Shown here piece after piece: positions 24,931 through 34,804 of a stretch of 64,000 nt of DNA (within the stretch, counting starts at the first letter, position 1; every line of letters starts with the position of its first letter). A program made the position numbers and the translations under genes. The DNA comes from Sphingorhabdus sp. 109 (lineage in GTDB: Bacteria > Pseudomonadota > Alphaproteobacteria > Sphingomonadales > Sphingomonadaceae): the NCBI RefSeq assembly GCF_902506555.1, contig NZ_LR732707.1, forward strand, positions 3,247,290-3,311,289, read 5' to 3'. Below the pieces are notes generated by a model. That model saw nothing but the letters and a program-made list of their open reading frames with translations. It searched no databases and had not been told where the DNA came from.

Positions 24931-25179
24931 ATGAGCGAAACCAAAGAAGATTTTTCCGCCCTGAATTTCGAGGACGCGCTGAAGCGGCTCGAGGATATTG
25001 TCCGCAAACTGGAAAGCGGCGATGTGCCGCTCGACCAGTCGATTGCGCTCTACAGCGAAGGCGAGAAACTGCGCGGGCTGTGTCAGCAACGTCTGGAAGC
25101 CGCGCAGGCCAAGATCGAGAAAATCACTCTCGACCGCGATGGCAAACCACAAGCTACTGCACCTTTTGACGCGGACTGA
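24931..25179 (+). CDS. xseB: Exodeoxyribonuclease VII small subunit
   Basis: An 82-residue helical protein with FEDALKRLEDIVRKLESGDV and LDQSIALYSEGEKLRGLCQQ followed by LEAAQAKIEKI, all typical of XseB. It combines with XseA to form exonuclease VII, which degrades single-stranded DNA in both directions. The XseA gene is not in this window. The gene ends four bases before the GTG start of ispA; the xseB-ispA pairing is common in proteobacteria. A short in-frame extension beginning TTG was not used. Confidence 0.92.
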   Translation: MSETKEDFSALNFEDALKRLEDIVRKLESGDVPLDQSIALYSEGEKLRGLCQQRLEAAQAKIEKITLDRDGKPQATAPFDAD

Positions 25180-25183
25180 GCCG

Positions 25184-26086
25184 GTGGCGGCCAATAATAA
25201 TTCGGATCTTTTGCGGGAGATGGGACGGGTTGCTACCGCCATCGACCGGCAGTTCGATTTGCTGTTACAGGTGCCTGACGACGCCCGTCGCGAATTATAC
25301 GAGGCCATGCGCCATGCCGCGATCGGCGGCGGGAAACGGTTGCGTCCGTTGCTGGTGATGGCGACCGCGCGGCTGTTCAATGTCGATGAAAGCTGCGCCA
25401 TCCGGGCCGCGACCGCGGTCGAGGCCCTGCACGTCTATTCGCTGATCCACGATGATCTTCCCTGCATGGATGATGATGATCTGCGCCGCGGCAAGCCGAC
25501 CACCCATATTGCCTTTGGCGAAGCGGCGGCGGTTCTGGCTGGCGATGCCTTGCATGCGCTGGCCTTTGAGTTGCTGGCTGACGAGCGCACCCATCATGAT
25601 CCGTTCGTCCGCGCCGAGATGACTGCCTGCCTCGCCAAGGCTGCCGGACCGGCTGGCATGGCGGGCGGCCAGATGATGGATTTGGTGGCGGAAAAGTCGA
25701 CTTTCGATCTGCCGACAGTGACCCGCTTGCAGCAATTGAAAACCGGAGCGCTGATTGGTGCCTGCGTCGAAATTGGCGCTATTCTGGGACGGGTGGCCAG
25801 TGAAGGGCGGACCAGCCTGCGCGGCTATGCCCATGATCTGGGTCTCGCTTTCCAGATTGCCGACGATATCCTGGATGTCGAGGGTGACGAGGAGAAGGCC
25901 GGCAAGGCGCTGCAAAAAGATGCAGAGGCCGGCAAGGAAACCTTTCTCAGCCTGATGGGGCTGGATAGGGCCAGAGAACAGGCGCAGATGCTGGTGGATC
26001 AGGCCAAATCGCATTTGAACGGCTATGGCGATGAAGCCAACCTGCTGCGCGCCATTGCCGAATATACAATCACCAGAGACCGCTAG
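25184..26086 (+). CDS. ispA: Farnesyl diphosphate synthase (polyprenyl synthetase family)
   Basis: A 300-residue isoprenyl synthase that condenses IPP with DMAPP and GPP to give farnesyl diphosphate. The first aspartate-rich motif is DDLPCMDDDDLRRGKPTTH, the bacterial short-chain type with two residues inserted. The second is ADDILDVEGD. GGKRLRPLLV and GQMMDL are also present. The GTG start lies just after the xseB stop; upstream in-frame residues only re-read xseB. Its product feeds quinone, undecaprenyl and carotenoid synthesis. Confidence 0.94.
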   Translation: MAANNNSDLLREMGRVATAIDRQFDLLLQVPDDARRELYEAMRHAAIGGGKRLRPLLVMATARLFNVDESCAIRAATAVEALHVYSLIHDDLPCMDDDDLRRGKPTTHIAFGEAAAVLAGDALHALAFELLADERTHHDPFVRAEMTACLAKAAGPAGMAGGQMMDLVAEKSTFDLPTVTRLQQLKTGALIGACVEIGAILGRVASEGRTSLRGYAHDLGLAFQIADDILDVEGDEEKAGKALQKDAEAGKETFLSLMGLDRAREQAQMLVDQAKSHLNGYGDEANLLRAIAEYTITRDR

Positions 26087-26102
26087 GCGGGAAGGACGGG
26101 AC

Positions 26103-26606
26103 ATGAGAATAGGCGTTTATCCGGGGACATTTGATCCCATTACATTGGGCCATATGGATATCATCAAGCGCGGTATGCGACTGGTCGACAAGCTGGTGAT
26201 CGGTGTGACCACCAATCCCTCGAAATCGCCGATGTTCTCCGACGAGGAGCGGCTGGAAATGGTGCGCCGGGAAACCGCGGAACTGGGCGATGGTGTCGAG
26301 GTCGTCGGTTTCAATATGCTGCTGATGAAATTTGCGGAAAAACAGGGAGCCGGTGTGATTGTCCGCGGTCTGCGTGCCGTGGCCGATTTCGAATATGAAT
26401 ATCAGATGGCCGGCATGAACCAGCAGTTGAATGGCGATATCGAGACCGTCTTTCTAATGGCCGATGTCTCGTTGCAACCGATTGCCTCGCGTCTGGTCAA
26501 GGAAATTGCCATGTTCGGCGGCGAGATCCACAAGTTCGTGACACCGCTTGTGGCCGATGAAATTACAGCGAGAGTGGAAAAGATCGGCCTGAAGGGCGAT
26601 CAATAG
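26103..26606 (+). CDS. coaD: Phosphopantetheine adenylyltransferase
   Basis: A 167-residue enzyme that transfers AMP from ATP to 4'-phosphopantetheine in CoA synthesis. MRIGVYPGTFDPITLGHMDI contains the nucleotidyltransferase T-x-G-H motif. VRGLRAVADFEYEYQMAGMN and the C-terminal SSRLVKEI-like ASRLVKEIAMFGGEI match CoaD. The ATG follows the ispA stop by 16 bases with GGACGGGAC upstream. panB in the same window belongs to the same overall pathway. Confidence 0.96.
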   Translation: MRIGVYPGTFDPITLGHMDIIKRGMRLVDKLVIGVTTNPSKSPMFSDEERLEMVRRETAELGDGVEVVGFNMLLMKFAEKQGAGVIVRGLRAVADFEYEYQMAGMNQQLNGDIETVFLMADVSLQPIASRLVKEIAMFGGEIHKFVTPLVADEITARVEKIGLKGDQ

Positions 26607-26693
26607 GGTTTCCCAGCAATTCATTGCAGTGAAAGGTAGAATCGTCCAAAGGCTGTTTGCTTTCCCTTCCCGCAATACCAAATCGAGTATGCC

Positions 26694-27344
26694 ATGCTGC
26701 GCAAATTTTTATTGACCATCTCCGCCCTTTTTCTGGCTTCCCTTCCTGCCCACGCGCAGGAAGCGTCTGAACAGACACCGGCACCGGCGTCTGTTCCTGC
26801 CGAAGAGAATATCCTGCATCTCGATCTGTCGACCGGTGGCCGGGTGACGATCAAGCTGTTTCCGGACATGGCACCCAATCATGTCGAGCGGATCAAGACC
26901 CTGACGCGTCAGGGCTTTTATGACGGCATTATTTTTCACCGGGTGATCGAAGGGTTCATGGCGCAGACCGGCGATCCCACGGGCACCGGCACCGGGGGGT
27001 CAGAACTGCCCGACCTGAAGGCCGAGTTCAGCCAGTTTCCTCATGTTCGGGGCGTGGTTTCGATGGCGCGCGCGCAAAGCGAAGACAGCGCCAACAGCCA
27101 GTTTTTCATCGTCTTTTACCCGCGCTTCTCGCTCGACCGAAATTACACGGTCTTTGGCCGGGTGATCGCCGGGATGGAATATGTGGATGCCATCGAACGC
27201 GGCGAACCGCCAGCCAATCCCAGCCGGATCCTGCAGGCTTCGATCGCTGCAGACAACAAGCCGCCGGTCTTGCCGAGCGCGCTCGACAATGCCGCCGAGA
27301 AGCCTTTCTCGGTCGACGATCTGAACGCACCGTTCAATCCCTAG
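26694..27344 (+). CDS. Periplasmic cyclophilin-type peptidyl-prolyl isomerase
   Basis: A 216-residue cyclophilin with a Sec signal (LRKFLLTISALFLASLPAHA, cleavage before QEA). It is therefore likely periplasmic, where it would catalyse proline isomerisation in folding proteins. The active-site region is FYDGIIFHRVIEGFMAQTGD, with the catalytic Arg after His, and SQFFIVFYPRFSLDRNYTVF follows. A proline-rich C-terminal extension after the domain has no clear role. It lies between coaD and queA on the same strand, eight bases from queA. Confidence 0.92.
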   Translation: MLRKFLLTISALFLASLPAHAQEASEQTPAPASVPAEENILHLDLSTGGRVTIKLFPDMAPNHVERIKTLTRQGFYDGIIFHRVIEGFMAQTGDPTGTGTGGSELPDLKAEFSQFPHVRGVVSMARAQSEDSANSQFFIVFYPRFSLDRNYTVFGRVIAGMEYVDAIERGEPPANPSRILQASIAADNKPPVLPSALDNAAEKPFSVDDLNAPFNP

Positions 27345-27352
27345 CCTGAGCC

Positions 27353-28384
27353 GTGCGCGTTGATCTGTTCGACTTTGCGCTGCCGCAGGAACTGATCGCG
27401 CTGCGGCCGGCGGTCCCGCGGGACAGCGCGAAAATGTTGCGGGTCGACGGCGACCGGATGTCCGACCATAGCGTTAGCGACCTGCCGCAATTACTCGGCC
27501 CGCAGGATATACTGATATTCAACGATACCAAGGTGATTCCCGCGCAGCTGCAAGGCACACGCGGCGCAGCGAAAATCGGTGCAACGCTGCACAAGCGGGT
27601 CGATCTGCGCCGCTGGCAGGCCTTCATTCGAAACGCCAAGCGGCTGCGGGTCGGCGAGGTGGTTGATTTCGGGTCGGATGTATCGGCGGAAGCGGAAGCC
27701 AAGCTGGACGACGGCAGTTTCATTCTGCATTTTCTGGGTGACGAGCCGGTCGAGCTGCTGCTCGAGCGTGCGGGGACCATGCCCCTGCCGCCCTATATCG
27801 CCAGCAAGCGGGCGATCGACGCGCGCGATGCGGAAGATTATCAGACGATGTTTGCCCGCGAAAAGGGCGCGGTTGCCGCACCGACTGCGGCGCTGCATTT
27901 TACCGACAGGTTGCTGGATGCTTTGGCCGCCGCCGGCATCGGCAGCGAAACGCTGACCCTGCATGTTGGCGCGGGCACTTTCCTGCCGGTCAAGGTCGAT
28001 GAAACCGACGACCACCAGATGCACAGCGAGTGGGGCCGGATCGATGCGGCCACGGCAGACCGGCTCAATGCCGCGCGCAAAGCGGGAGGCCGCGTGATCG
28101 CGGTTGGCACCACCAGCCTGCGCCTGCTGGAAAGCGCGACGGGTGAGGACGGGATTATCCGTCCGTTCGAAGGCGATACCGATATTTTCATCACGCCGGG
28201 TTACCAGTTTCGCGCGATCGACGGCCTGATGACCAATTTCCACCTGCCCAAATCGACGCTGTTCATGCTGGTTAGTGCGCTGATGGGGCTGGAGACGATG
28301 CAAGCGGTCTATGCTCATGCTGTTGCCCATGATTATCGGTTCTACAGCTATGGCGACTCCAGCCTGCTGCTGCCGGGGCAATAG
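27353..28384 (+). CDS. queA: S-adenosylmethionine:tRNA ribosyltransferase-isomerase
   Basis: QueA transfers and rearranges ribose from S-adenosylmethionine onto preQ1-modified tRNA to make epoxyqueuosine. The 343 residues start [20 protein letters not shown], then [28 protein letters not shown] and [15 protein letters not shown], all family landmarks. The start codon is GTG. tgt, the enzyme one step earlier, is encoded 2.1 kb downstream on the same strand. An aldehyde dehydrogenase and an opposite-strand lipoprotein gene lie between them. Confidence 0.96.
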   Translation: MRVDLFDFALPQELIALRPAVPRDSAKMLRVDGDRMSDHSVSDLPQLLGPQDILIFNDTKVIPAQLQGTRGAAKIGATLHKRVDLRRWQAFIRNAKRLRVGEVVDFGSDVSAEAEAKLDDGSFILHFLGDEPVELLLERAGTMPLPPYIASKRAIDARDAEDYQTMFAREKGAVAAPTAALHFTDRLLDALAAAGIGSETLTLHVGAGTFLPVKVDETDDHQMHSEWGRIDAATADRLNAARKAGGRVIAVGTTSLRLLESATGEDGIIRPFEGDTDIFITPGYQFRAIDGLMTNFHLPKSTLFMLVSALMGLETMQAVYAHAVAHDYRFYSYGDSSLLLPGQ

Positions 28385-28467
28385 GCCCGACTGACCCTGT
28401 TACTAGTGGCATAAGAAAGCGAATCAGGGCATGATTATGCCTGAAACAGAAGTTTCCAAATGGAGAG

Positions 28468-29898
28468 ATGACAATGGACAGTTACGAACAGAATTATATC
28501 AATGGCCAATGGGTCGATTCCATCGGCGGCACGCCGCACCAGGTCATCAATCCGGCGACCGAAGAGCCGGGCACGAAGATCGTGCTGGGCACCAAGGCCG
28601 ATGTCGATGCCGCGGTTGCTGCAGCAAAAGCCGCGTTCAAGACGTTCAGCCAGACCTCGCGCGAGGAACGGCTGGCGCTGCTCGAGCGGATCATCGAGGA
28701 ATATAAGAAACGCATGCCCGATATTGCCGCTTCGCTGGCGGTCGAGATGGGCGCGCCGGTCAGCCTGGGCAATGCCGCGCAGGCGCCTGCCGGACTCGGC
28801 GGATTCATGGGCACGCTGGAAGCTTTGAAGAATTTCGAGTTCTCCGAGAAAGTCGGCCCCAATATGATCGCTTATGAACCGATTGGTGTGGTCGGCATGA
28901 TCACCCCGTGGAACTGGCCTTTGAACCAGATCACATTGAAGGTCGCTCCGGCTCTGGCGGGCGGCAATACGATGGTGTTGAAACCGTCCGAAGAATGTCC
29001 CGGCAGCGCCGCGATCCTTGCCGAAGTCATGGATGCGGCAGGCGTTCCTGCCGGCGTATTCAATCTCGTACAGGGTGACGGCCCGACAGTGGGCGCAGCG
29101 ATTTCCTCGCATCCCGACGTTGATATGGTCAGCTTCACCGGATCGACCCGCGCCGGTATCCTGGTGGCGAAAGCGGCCGCCGATACGGTCAAGCGCGTCC
29201 ATCAGGAACTGGGCGGCAAATCGCCCAATCTGGTCCTGCCCGGTGCCAAGCTGGAGGAAGTGCTGCCGCCGACGATCGCCGGGGTGATGATCAACAGCGG
29301 GCAAAGCTGCATCGCACCAACCCGCGTCCTCGTGCACAAGGACCAGACGGACGACGCCATTGCGGTGGTCAAGAATATTGTCGAGAGCCAGGAAGTCGGC
29401 GATCCGACCGTCGAGGGCGGACATATAGGGCCGGTCGTGAACAAGGCGCAATTTGGCAAGATCCAGGATCTGATCCAGTCGGCGATTGACGACGGAGCCA
29501 CGCTGGAAACCGGCGGCACCGATCTGCCATCCAATGTGAACCGCGGCTATTATATCAAGCCAACCCTGTTCAGCGGCGTGACGCCTAATATGCGGATCGC
29601 CAAGGAAGAGGTGTTCGGTCCGGTTGTCACTCTCATGAGCTATGACAATCTGGACGAAGCGATCGAGATCGCCAATGATACCGAGTATGGGCTGTCTGCG
29701 GTTATTTCCGGTGATCCGGCTGCTGCTGCCGATGTCGCACCGCAACTGAAAGCAGGCATGGTCATCGTCAACAACTGGGGGCCGGCACCCGGCCTGCCTT
29801 TCGGCGGCTATAAACAGTCGGGCAACGGCCGCGAAGGCGGTGTCTATGGTCTGCGAGATTTCATGGAAATGAAGTCGATCAGCGGTCTGCCAAGCTAG
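28468..29898 (+). CDS. Aldehyde dehydrogenase family protein
   Basis: A 476-residue NAD(P)-dependent aldehyde dehydrogenase. It has the cofactor-binding region MITPWNWPLNQITLKVAPAL, the general base Glu in HQELGGKSPNLVLPGAK, the nucleophilic Cys in NSGQSCIAPTRVLV, and the C-terminal PFGGYKQSGNGREGG. Two ATG codons six bases apart are both possible starts after a GGAGAGATG context. A strong terminator follows 20 bases after its stop. The natural aldehyde cannot be inferred. Its presence between queA and tgt suggests an insertion into a once contiguous pair. Confidence 0.93.
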   Translation: MTMDSYEQNYINGQWVDSIGGTPHQVINPATEEPGTKIVLGTKADVDAAVAAAKAAFKTFSQTSREERLALLERIIEEYKKRMPDIAASLAVEMGAPVSLGNAAQAPAGLGGFMGTLEALKNFEFSEKVGPNMIAYEPIGVVGMITPWNWPLNQITLKVAPALAGGNTMVLKPSEECPGSAAILAEVMDAAGVPAGVFNLVQGDGPTVGAAISSHPDVDMVSFTGSTRAGILVAKAAADTVKRVHQELGGKSPNLVLPGAKLEEVLPPTIAGVMINSGQSCIAPTRVLVHKDQTDDAIAVVKNIVESQEVGDPTVEGGHIGPVVNKAQFGKIQDLIQSAIDDGATLETGGTDLPSNVNRGYYIKPTLFSGVTPNMRIAKEEVFGPVVTLMSYDNLDEAIEIANDTEYGLSAVISGDPAAAADVAPQLKAGMVIVNNWGPAPGLPFGGYKQSGNGREGGVYGLRDFMEMKSISGLPS

Positions 29899-29918
29899 GC
29901 ACAGACGTTGCTGATATT

Positions 29919-29953
29919 AAAAAAGGGCGGCTCGTTCGGGCCGCCCTTTTTTT
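29919..29953. terminator. Rho-independent terminator
   Basis: AAAAAGGGCGGC pairs with GCCGCCCTTTTTTT around a loop of about eight bases. With A-runs on one side and T-runs on the other it can work in both directions, serving the aldehyde dehydrogenase gene and the convergent lipoprotein gene. Confidence 0.92.
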
Positions 29954-29972
29954 GTTTCGCTGCCGGAAGGGC

Positions 29973-30332
29973 TCAGCCTTCGGCCGGAGCCTCAGCCGGA
30001 GGGACCGGCGGTTCATTGTCAGCGACTTCGGTGAGCGAGCCGCCCATGGCTTCGCAATCACCGGCGTCGGTATTTTTCCAGGCATTGCCCTGATAATCGA
30101 GGACCGAGGTGCCGGCACAGGTTGTGCCTTCGCCTGCCTTGCAATCATTTTCGCCGGCCAGAGCGATGCCATAGCATTTTTCCTGATCGGCTGCGGCCAC
30201 TTCCGTCACTTCATTGCCAGTGGCTTCAGCGGTCTCGCTGGTTGCTTCACTGTTGCCGCCAGAACAGGCGGAAAGCGCGGCTGCCGCAATCAGTGCGGTT
30301 GCTGCGGAACCAAGTTTCGTTGCTTGTGTCAT
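29973..30332 (-). CDS. Orphan bufferin-like (DUF2282, BufA1-type) lipoprotein
   Basis: A 119-residue exported protein. After a lipobox signal (ALSACSGG, Cys23) and an acidic linker comes the DUF2282 core: [21 protein letters not shown] and [10 protein letters not shown], with cysteines 53, 64, 72 and 93. DUF2282 (BufA1) proteins are bufferins, ribosomally made peptides whose cysteines are modified by a DUF692 (MNIO) enzyme and which bind copper. No MNIO enzyme, BufC or membrane partner is encoded within 30 kb either side. The tail is proline and alanine rich. GGGAG precedes the ATG. Metal binding and modification here are inference. Confidence 0.8.
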   Translation of the reverse strand: MTQATKLGSAATALIAAAALSACSGGNSEATSETAEATGNEVTEVAAADQEKCYGIALAGENDCKAGEGTTCAGTSVLDYQGNAWKNTDAGDCEAMGGSLTEVADNEPPVPPAEAPAEG

Positions 30333-30486
30333 AAATTACTCCCGATTTAGGTCTTTGAGAATCTGCGCCCATCCTGCACAGATGTTGAAATATTCGAGCA
30401 GGATGGACCAGTGGTTACACCAACAGTTGAAAAACACAAAATCGAGGCCGTAAAATCTGGTTTCGTAGCAGAAATCGGGCATTTGC

Positions 30487-31614
30487 ATGGCTGAGCGCTT
30501 TTCCTTTTCTATTGCCGCGACCGATGGCAAGGCGCGGACCGGCAAGATCAGCATGGTGCGCGGCGATATTCGCACGCCTGCCTTCATGCCGGTGGGCACC
30601 GCGGCGACGGTCAAGGCGCTGAAGCCGGAAACCGTGCGCGCGACCGGCGCCGATATCATCCTTGGCAACACCTATCATCTGATGCTGCGCCCCGGTGCGG
30701 AGCGGGTGGCGCGTCTGGGTGGTTTGCACAAGTTCATGAATTGGGATCGGCCGATCCTGACCGATAGCGGTGGTTATCAGGTGATGAGCCTGTCCGACCT
30801 GACCAAGCTGAGCGAGAATGGTGTGGAGTTCCAGAGCCATCTCGACGGCTCGCGGCACATGCTGACTCCGGAACGGTCGATGGAGATTCAGCGCTTGCTG
30901 GGCAGCGATATCGTCATGGCGTTCGACGAATGCACCAAAAATGGAGCGACACGCGAGGAAGCACAGGCGTCGATGGAACGCTCAATGCGCTGGGCCAAGC
31001 GGTCGCGCGACGGGTTCGACAGTGGCGAGGACCATGCGGCTAAGGCGGCGTTGTTCGGAATCCAGCAGGGTTCGCTCGACAGGGAAATGCGCGCGGCCTC
31101 GGCCGAGGCGCTGATCGAGATCGGCTTCGACGGCTATGCGATTGGCGGTCTGGCCGTGGGCGAGGGACAGGAGGCGATGTTCGATGTGCTCGACTATGCG
31201 CCGGGACAACTGCCCGCTGACAAGCCGCGCTATCTGATGGGAGTCGGCAAGCCGGATGATCTGGTTGGCGCAGTGGAACGCGGCATCGACATGTTCGACT
31301 GCGTGTTGCCGAGCCGGTCCGGCCGCAATGGGCAGGCCTTTACCGCGCAGGGACCGATCAATATCCGCAACGCGAAATTTGCCGAGGATCTCGCTCCGCT
31401 GGACGAGAATTGCGCCTGTCCGGTTTGCCAGAACCATAGCCGCGCCTATCTGCACCATCTGATCCGGGCGAAGGAGATATTGGGCGCGATGCTGATGACC
31501 GAGCATAATATCGCTTATTATCAGTCTTTGATGGCGGGTATGAGGAACGCGATTGCCGCCGGGACCTTTGCCGATTTTGCCAAAAATTTCCGCAGCGCCT
31601 ATTTGAAATCATGA
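30487..31614 (+). CDS. tgt: Queuine tRNA-ribosyltransferase (tRNA-guanine transglycosylase)
   Basis: Tgt swaps guanine 34 of Asp, Asn, His and Tyr tRNAs for preQ1. The 375 residues include [39 protein letters not shown] with the catalytic Asp, [17 protein letters not shown], and a C-terminal zinc site in [20 protein letters not shown]. It overlaps glnE by four bases (ATGA), beginning a coupled run of tgt, glnE, bcp and probably DUF455. Together with queA and gluQ the window holds three queuosine-related genes. Confidence 0.97.
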   Translation: MAERFSFSIAATDGKARTGKISMVRGDIRTPAFMPVGTAATVKALKPETVRATGADIILGNTYHLMLRPGAERVARLGGLHKFMNWDRPILTDSGGYQVMSLSDLTKLSENGVEFQSHLDGSRHMLTPERSMEIQRLLGSDIVMAFDECTKNGATREEAQASMERSMRWAKRSRDGFDSGEDHAAKAALFGIQQGSLDREMRAASAEALIEIGFDGYAIGGLAVGEGQEAMFDVLDYAPGQLPADKPRYLMGVGKPDDLVGAVERGIDMFDCVLPSRSGRNGQAFTAQGPINIRNAKFAEDLAPLDENCACPVCQNHSRAYLHHLIRAKEILGAMLMTEHNIAYYQSLMAGMRNAIAAGTFADFAKNFRSAYLKS

Positions 31615-34337
31615 TCATCGGACTGCCGGAAAAAACGACCCTGCAGGATGCGCTGGACCGCGCGCGTAACCATGCGCCCTATCTCGGCAGGACGATGCAG
31701 GTGCTGCCCGAACTGGCGGATCTGCTGGCCGAGGATAATCTCGAGGCGGCACTGGAATATGTGCGCAATGCGGGGGAGGGCGCCGCCAATGTCCGGCAAA
31801 AGCTGCGCTGGGAAAAACGGGCTCTGGCCCTCACGCTCGCGATTGGCGATCTTGCCGGGCAATTGTCGCTCACCGACGTGATCACCCGCCTTTCGGACTT
31901 TGCCGATCGGGCGCTCGACGAGGCTTTGGCCGATATATATGCGAACCGCTATCCCGATGCGCCGCTGGAGGGATTCTCGATCATCGGCCTCGGCAAGCAT
32001 GGCAGCCGGGAACTCAACTATTCCTCGGATATCGATCCGATCTTCATCTATGATCCCGACAAAATCCCGGTGCGCGGCAAGGAAGAACCGAGCGACGCAG
32101 CGCGGCGGATCGGCCAGCAGCTGGTCGAAGCGCTCAACGCCCGCGACGCCGACGGCTATGTCTTCCGCGTAGACATGCGGCTGCGACCGTCGCCGGAAGT
32201 CAGCCCGGTGGCGCTGCCGGTCGAAGCGGCGATCAGCTATTATGAATCGAGCGCGCTGGCGTGGGAGCAGGCGGCCTATATCCGCTCCCGGGCCGCCGCC
32301 GGTGACCCAGGGTTGGGCCAATATTTTCTCGAGACGATCAATCCGTTCATTTGGCGCCGGTCGCTGGACTATGGCGCGATCAGGAATATCGGCTCGGTTA
32401 CGGCCCAAATTCGCGATCATTATGCCGCCGGTCAGAAATTCGGTCCGGGTTTCGATCTGAAGCGCGGGCGCGGTGGCATCCGCGAGACGGAATTTTACGC
32501 CCAGATGCACCAGCTGATCTTCGGCGGCCGTCAGCCGGATCTGCGCGCACCGGCCACGCGCGATGCGCTGGCGGCGCTGGTCAAGGCCGAACGGATCGAT
32601 GGCGACAAGGCACGGGTGCTGAGCGAATCCTACGAGCTTTACCGGGTGATCGAGCACCGGCTGCAAATGGTTAACGACCAGCAGACCCACAGTCTGCCTG
32701 ATACGGCGACGGACCTTGACCGCGTCGCACGACTGCACGGACTCCAGAGCGGAGAGCAGCTGCTCGACCTGCTCGCGCCGCATGTGGAGGCGGTTGGCAC
32801 CATCTACGATGATCTGATCGAGCCGGAAGACGACCGACGTCTGCCGGTCGATGAGGAAAAGCTGGCCGCGGTAATAGCGGAGAAGAAGCTGATCGAGGGG
32901 GACAGCTTCCTGCAGGCGATCCGGCGCTGGCGGAGTGGCAAGGTTACCGCGTTGCGTTCCTCTGCTGCTCACGAATCCTTCGAGGCGATATTGCCCGATC
33001 TGGTGGATGCGATCGCTACGGCTCCCAATTCGACAAAGGCGCTGGCGCGACTCGACAGCCTGATCGAGAAATTGCCGACCGCGATCAATTTCTTCCGGAT
33101 ATTGGAAGCGCGGCCCGCCCTGCTCGAGCTGCTTGGAAAGATTCTCAGCCACGCGCCGGTTCTGGCCGATGCATTGGCCCAGCGGGCCGAATTGTTCGAT
33201 GGCCTGATCGATGCGACCGCGCTGGATCTGCCGCCGTCGGTGGATGAACTGGTGGGACAATTTGCCCGTATGGAGCCGGGCGATGATTACCAGATGCTGC
33301 TGGACCGGGTGCGGGCCCGGGTCGGCGACAAGCGCTTCGCACTCGGTGTGCAACTGATCGAGGGGCATCATGACGCGCTCGAAATATCGGCGGGCTATGC
33401 CCGGGTAGCGGAGGCGGCGATTCAGGTGCTGACCGACGCGACGATATCGGAATTTGAAGATATACACGGCAAGATACCCGGCGGCGCGCTGCTCATTCTG
33501 GCGCTGGGACGACTGGGCGGCGAGGCGCTGACCCATGCTTCGGATCTCGATCTGATCTTTCTGTTCAGCGGGGATCATGGTGCCGAGTCCGACGGCCAGC
33601 GATCATTGGGAGCTACGCAATATTATAACCGTCTGGCCGCGCGGCTGGTGACGGCGCTGTCCGTTCCAACGGCGGCTGGCCCGCTTTACGAAGTCGATAC
33701 AAGATTGCGGCCTTCGGGTACGCAGGGACCGCTGGCCGTTACGCTGGAGAGTTTCTACAAATATCAGCGGGAAAATGCCTGGACCTGGGAACATATGGCG
33801 TTGACCCGGGCGCGACCCGTCTACGGGAGCAAGGCCGCGCGGGCCGAGCTTCAAAAAGAAATATGCGACATCCTGGGCGAGGAACGCGAACCCGAAGCTT
33901 TGCGCAAGGCGGTCCGGAAAATGCGGCTGGATATTGTCGAACACAAACCGCCCAAGGGGCCGCTGGATACCAAGATGATGGAAGGCGGTCTGGTCGACTG
34001 GGAGTTTATCGTCCATTTTCTGCAGCTGAAAACGGGTGAGGCGCTCTACCCGCAATTGGGCAGGGCGGTCCGCGCGCTGGTGGACGCGGGGCATCTCGAC
34101 CGAGAAATGATCACCGCGCATGAGCTGATGACCCGCTTGCTGGTGGCACTGCGGCTGATGTCGCCGGATTGCGATTTTCCGCCGGAAACCAGCCGCGCCC
34201 TGATTGCCAAGGCGGCGGGGCAGGAAAGCTGGGATGCGCTGCTCGACGGCTATGATCGGGCGCGCCAATGCGTTATCGACGAGTGGAACAGGCTGTTGCG
34301 GCCGGATCCCGATGAAATATTAGGAGATATTATATGA
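31611..34337 (+). CDS. glnE: Bifunctional glutamine synthetase adenylyltransferase/deadenylase
   Basis: A 908-residue regulator that attaches AMP to glutamine synthetase and removes it in response to nitrogen status via PII. Both nucleotidyltransferase centres are intact: the N-terminal [20 protein letters not shown] and the C-terminal [20 protein letters not shown], each with the G-x-L-S-D-x-D pattern. The intervening helical region is complete. It overlaps tgt by four bases and bcp by four bases (ATGA at both ends), so translation should be coupled. No other nitrogen gene is nearby. Confidence 0.95.
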   Translation: MIIGLPEKTTLQDALDRARNHAPYLGRTMQVLPELADLLAEDNLEAALEYVRNAGEGAANVRQKLRWEKRALALTLAIGDLAGQLSLTDVITRLSDFADRALDEALADIYANRYPDAPLEGFSIIGLGKHGSRELNYSSDIDPIFIYDPDKIPVRGKEEPSDAARRIGQQLVEALNARDADGYVFRVDMRLRPSPEVSPVALPVEAAISYYESSALAWEQAAYIRSRAAAGDPGLGQYFLETINPFIWRRSLDYGAIRNIGSVTAQIRDHYAAGQKFGPGFDLKRGRGGIRETEFYAQMHQLIFGGRQPDLRAPATRDALAALVKAERIDGDKARVLSESYELYRVIEHRLQMVNDQQTHSLPDTATDLDRVARLHGLQSGEQLLDLLAPHVEAVGTIYDDLIEPEDDRRLPVDEEKLAAVIAEKKLIEGDSFLQAIRRWRSGKVTALRSSAAHESFEAILPDLVDAIATAPNSTKALARLDSLIEKLPTAINFFRILEARPALLELLGKILSHAPVLADALAQRAELFDGLIDATALDLPPSVDELVGQFARMEPGDDYQMLLDRVRARVGDKRFALGVQLIEGHHDALEISAGYARVAEAAIQVLTDATISEFEDIHGKIPGGALLILALGRLGGEALTHASDLDLIFLFSGDHGAESDGQRSLGATQYYNRLAARLVTALSVPTAAGPLYEVDTRLRPSGTQGPLAVTLESFYKYQRENAWTWEHMALTRARPVYGSKAARAELQKEICDILGEEREPEALRKAVRKMRLDIVEHKPPKGPLDTKMMEGGLVDWEFIVHFLQLKTGEALYPQLGRAVRALVDAGHLDREMITAHELMTRLLVALRLMSPDCDFPPETSRALIAKAAGQESWDALLDGYDRARQCVIDEWNRLLRPDPDEILGDII

Positions 34338-34795
34338 TCGATGTGGGCGACAAAATTCCGGATATGGAACTGGTGGCGCCGGATGGCAGCCCGGTGAGGA
34401 TTTCCGACTATGCCGGGAAAAAGCTCGTGCTGTTCTTTTATCCAAAGGCCAGCACGCCGGGCTGCACGACGGAATCGAAGGATTTTTCGGCGCTGCTTCC
34501 GGAATTTGAAAAAGCCGGCGCCGCGGTGCTCGGCATGTCGGCCGATTCGCCGAAACGACAGCAGAATTTTATCAGCAAGCAGGAGCTGACCGTCGATATC
34601 GCTTCCGACGAAAGCACCGAGTTTCTCGAGAAAATCGGTGTCTGGGCGGAAAAGAAAATGTACGGCAAGACCTTCATGGGGATCATCCGCTCGACATTTC
34701 TGATCGGGCCGGACGGCACCGTGCTGAAGGCCTGGCCGAAAGTGAAGGTCAAGGGCCATGCTGAAGAGGTGCTGGCTGCGGTGCAGGCGGCATAG
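34334..34795 (+). CDS. bcp: Thiol peroxidase, Bcp/PrxQ-type peroxiredoxin
   Basis: A 153-residue peroxiredoxin that reduces hydrogen peroxide and organic peroxides. KLVLFFYPKASTPGCTTESK carries the peroxidatic Cys (C48 region), and the Arg lies in FMGIIRSTFLIGPDG. PGCTTES lacks the second Cys five residues later that many PrxQ proteins have, so it is probably 1-Cys or uses another partner. It begins inside the end of glnE and is followed nine bases later by the DUF455 gene. Confidence 0.93.
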   Translation: MIDVGDKIPDMELVAPDGSPVRISDYAGKKLVLFFYPKASTPGCTTESKDFSALLPEFEKAGAAVLGMSADSPKRQQNFISKQELTVDIASDESTEFLEKIGVWAEKKMYGKTFMGIIRSTFLIGPDGTVLKAWPKVKVKGHAEEVLAAVQAA

Positions 34796-34804
34796 TCCCC
34801 TGAC

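Noticed and set aside
28435-29745. A 436-codon open frame opposite to the aldehyde dehydrogenase gene
   Set aside because: It is a shadow of the intact dehydrogenase; there is no ribosome site and no recognisable protein family.
30336-30482. A 48-codon minus-strand frame ending three bases before the bufferin-like gene ([20 protein letters not shown] and on)
   Set aside because: The stop next to the bufferin-like start and the cysteine-rich text are suggestive of a leader peptide, but no ribosome site is clear and the frame could be chance. Not reported as a gene.
31599-33578. A 659-codon open frame opposite to glnE
   Set aside because: It runs antisense through a complete, well-conserved glnE and its translation is rich in Arg, Gln and His with no domain. 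GC-rich coding DNA often gives such long antisense frames.
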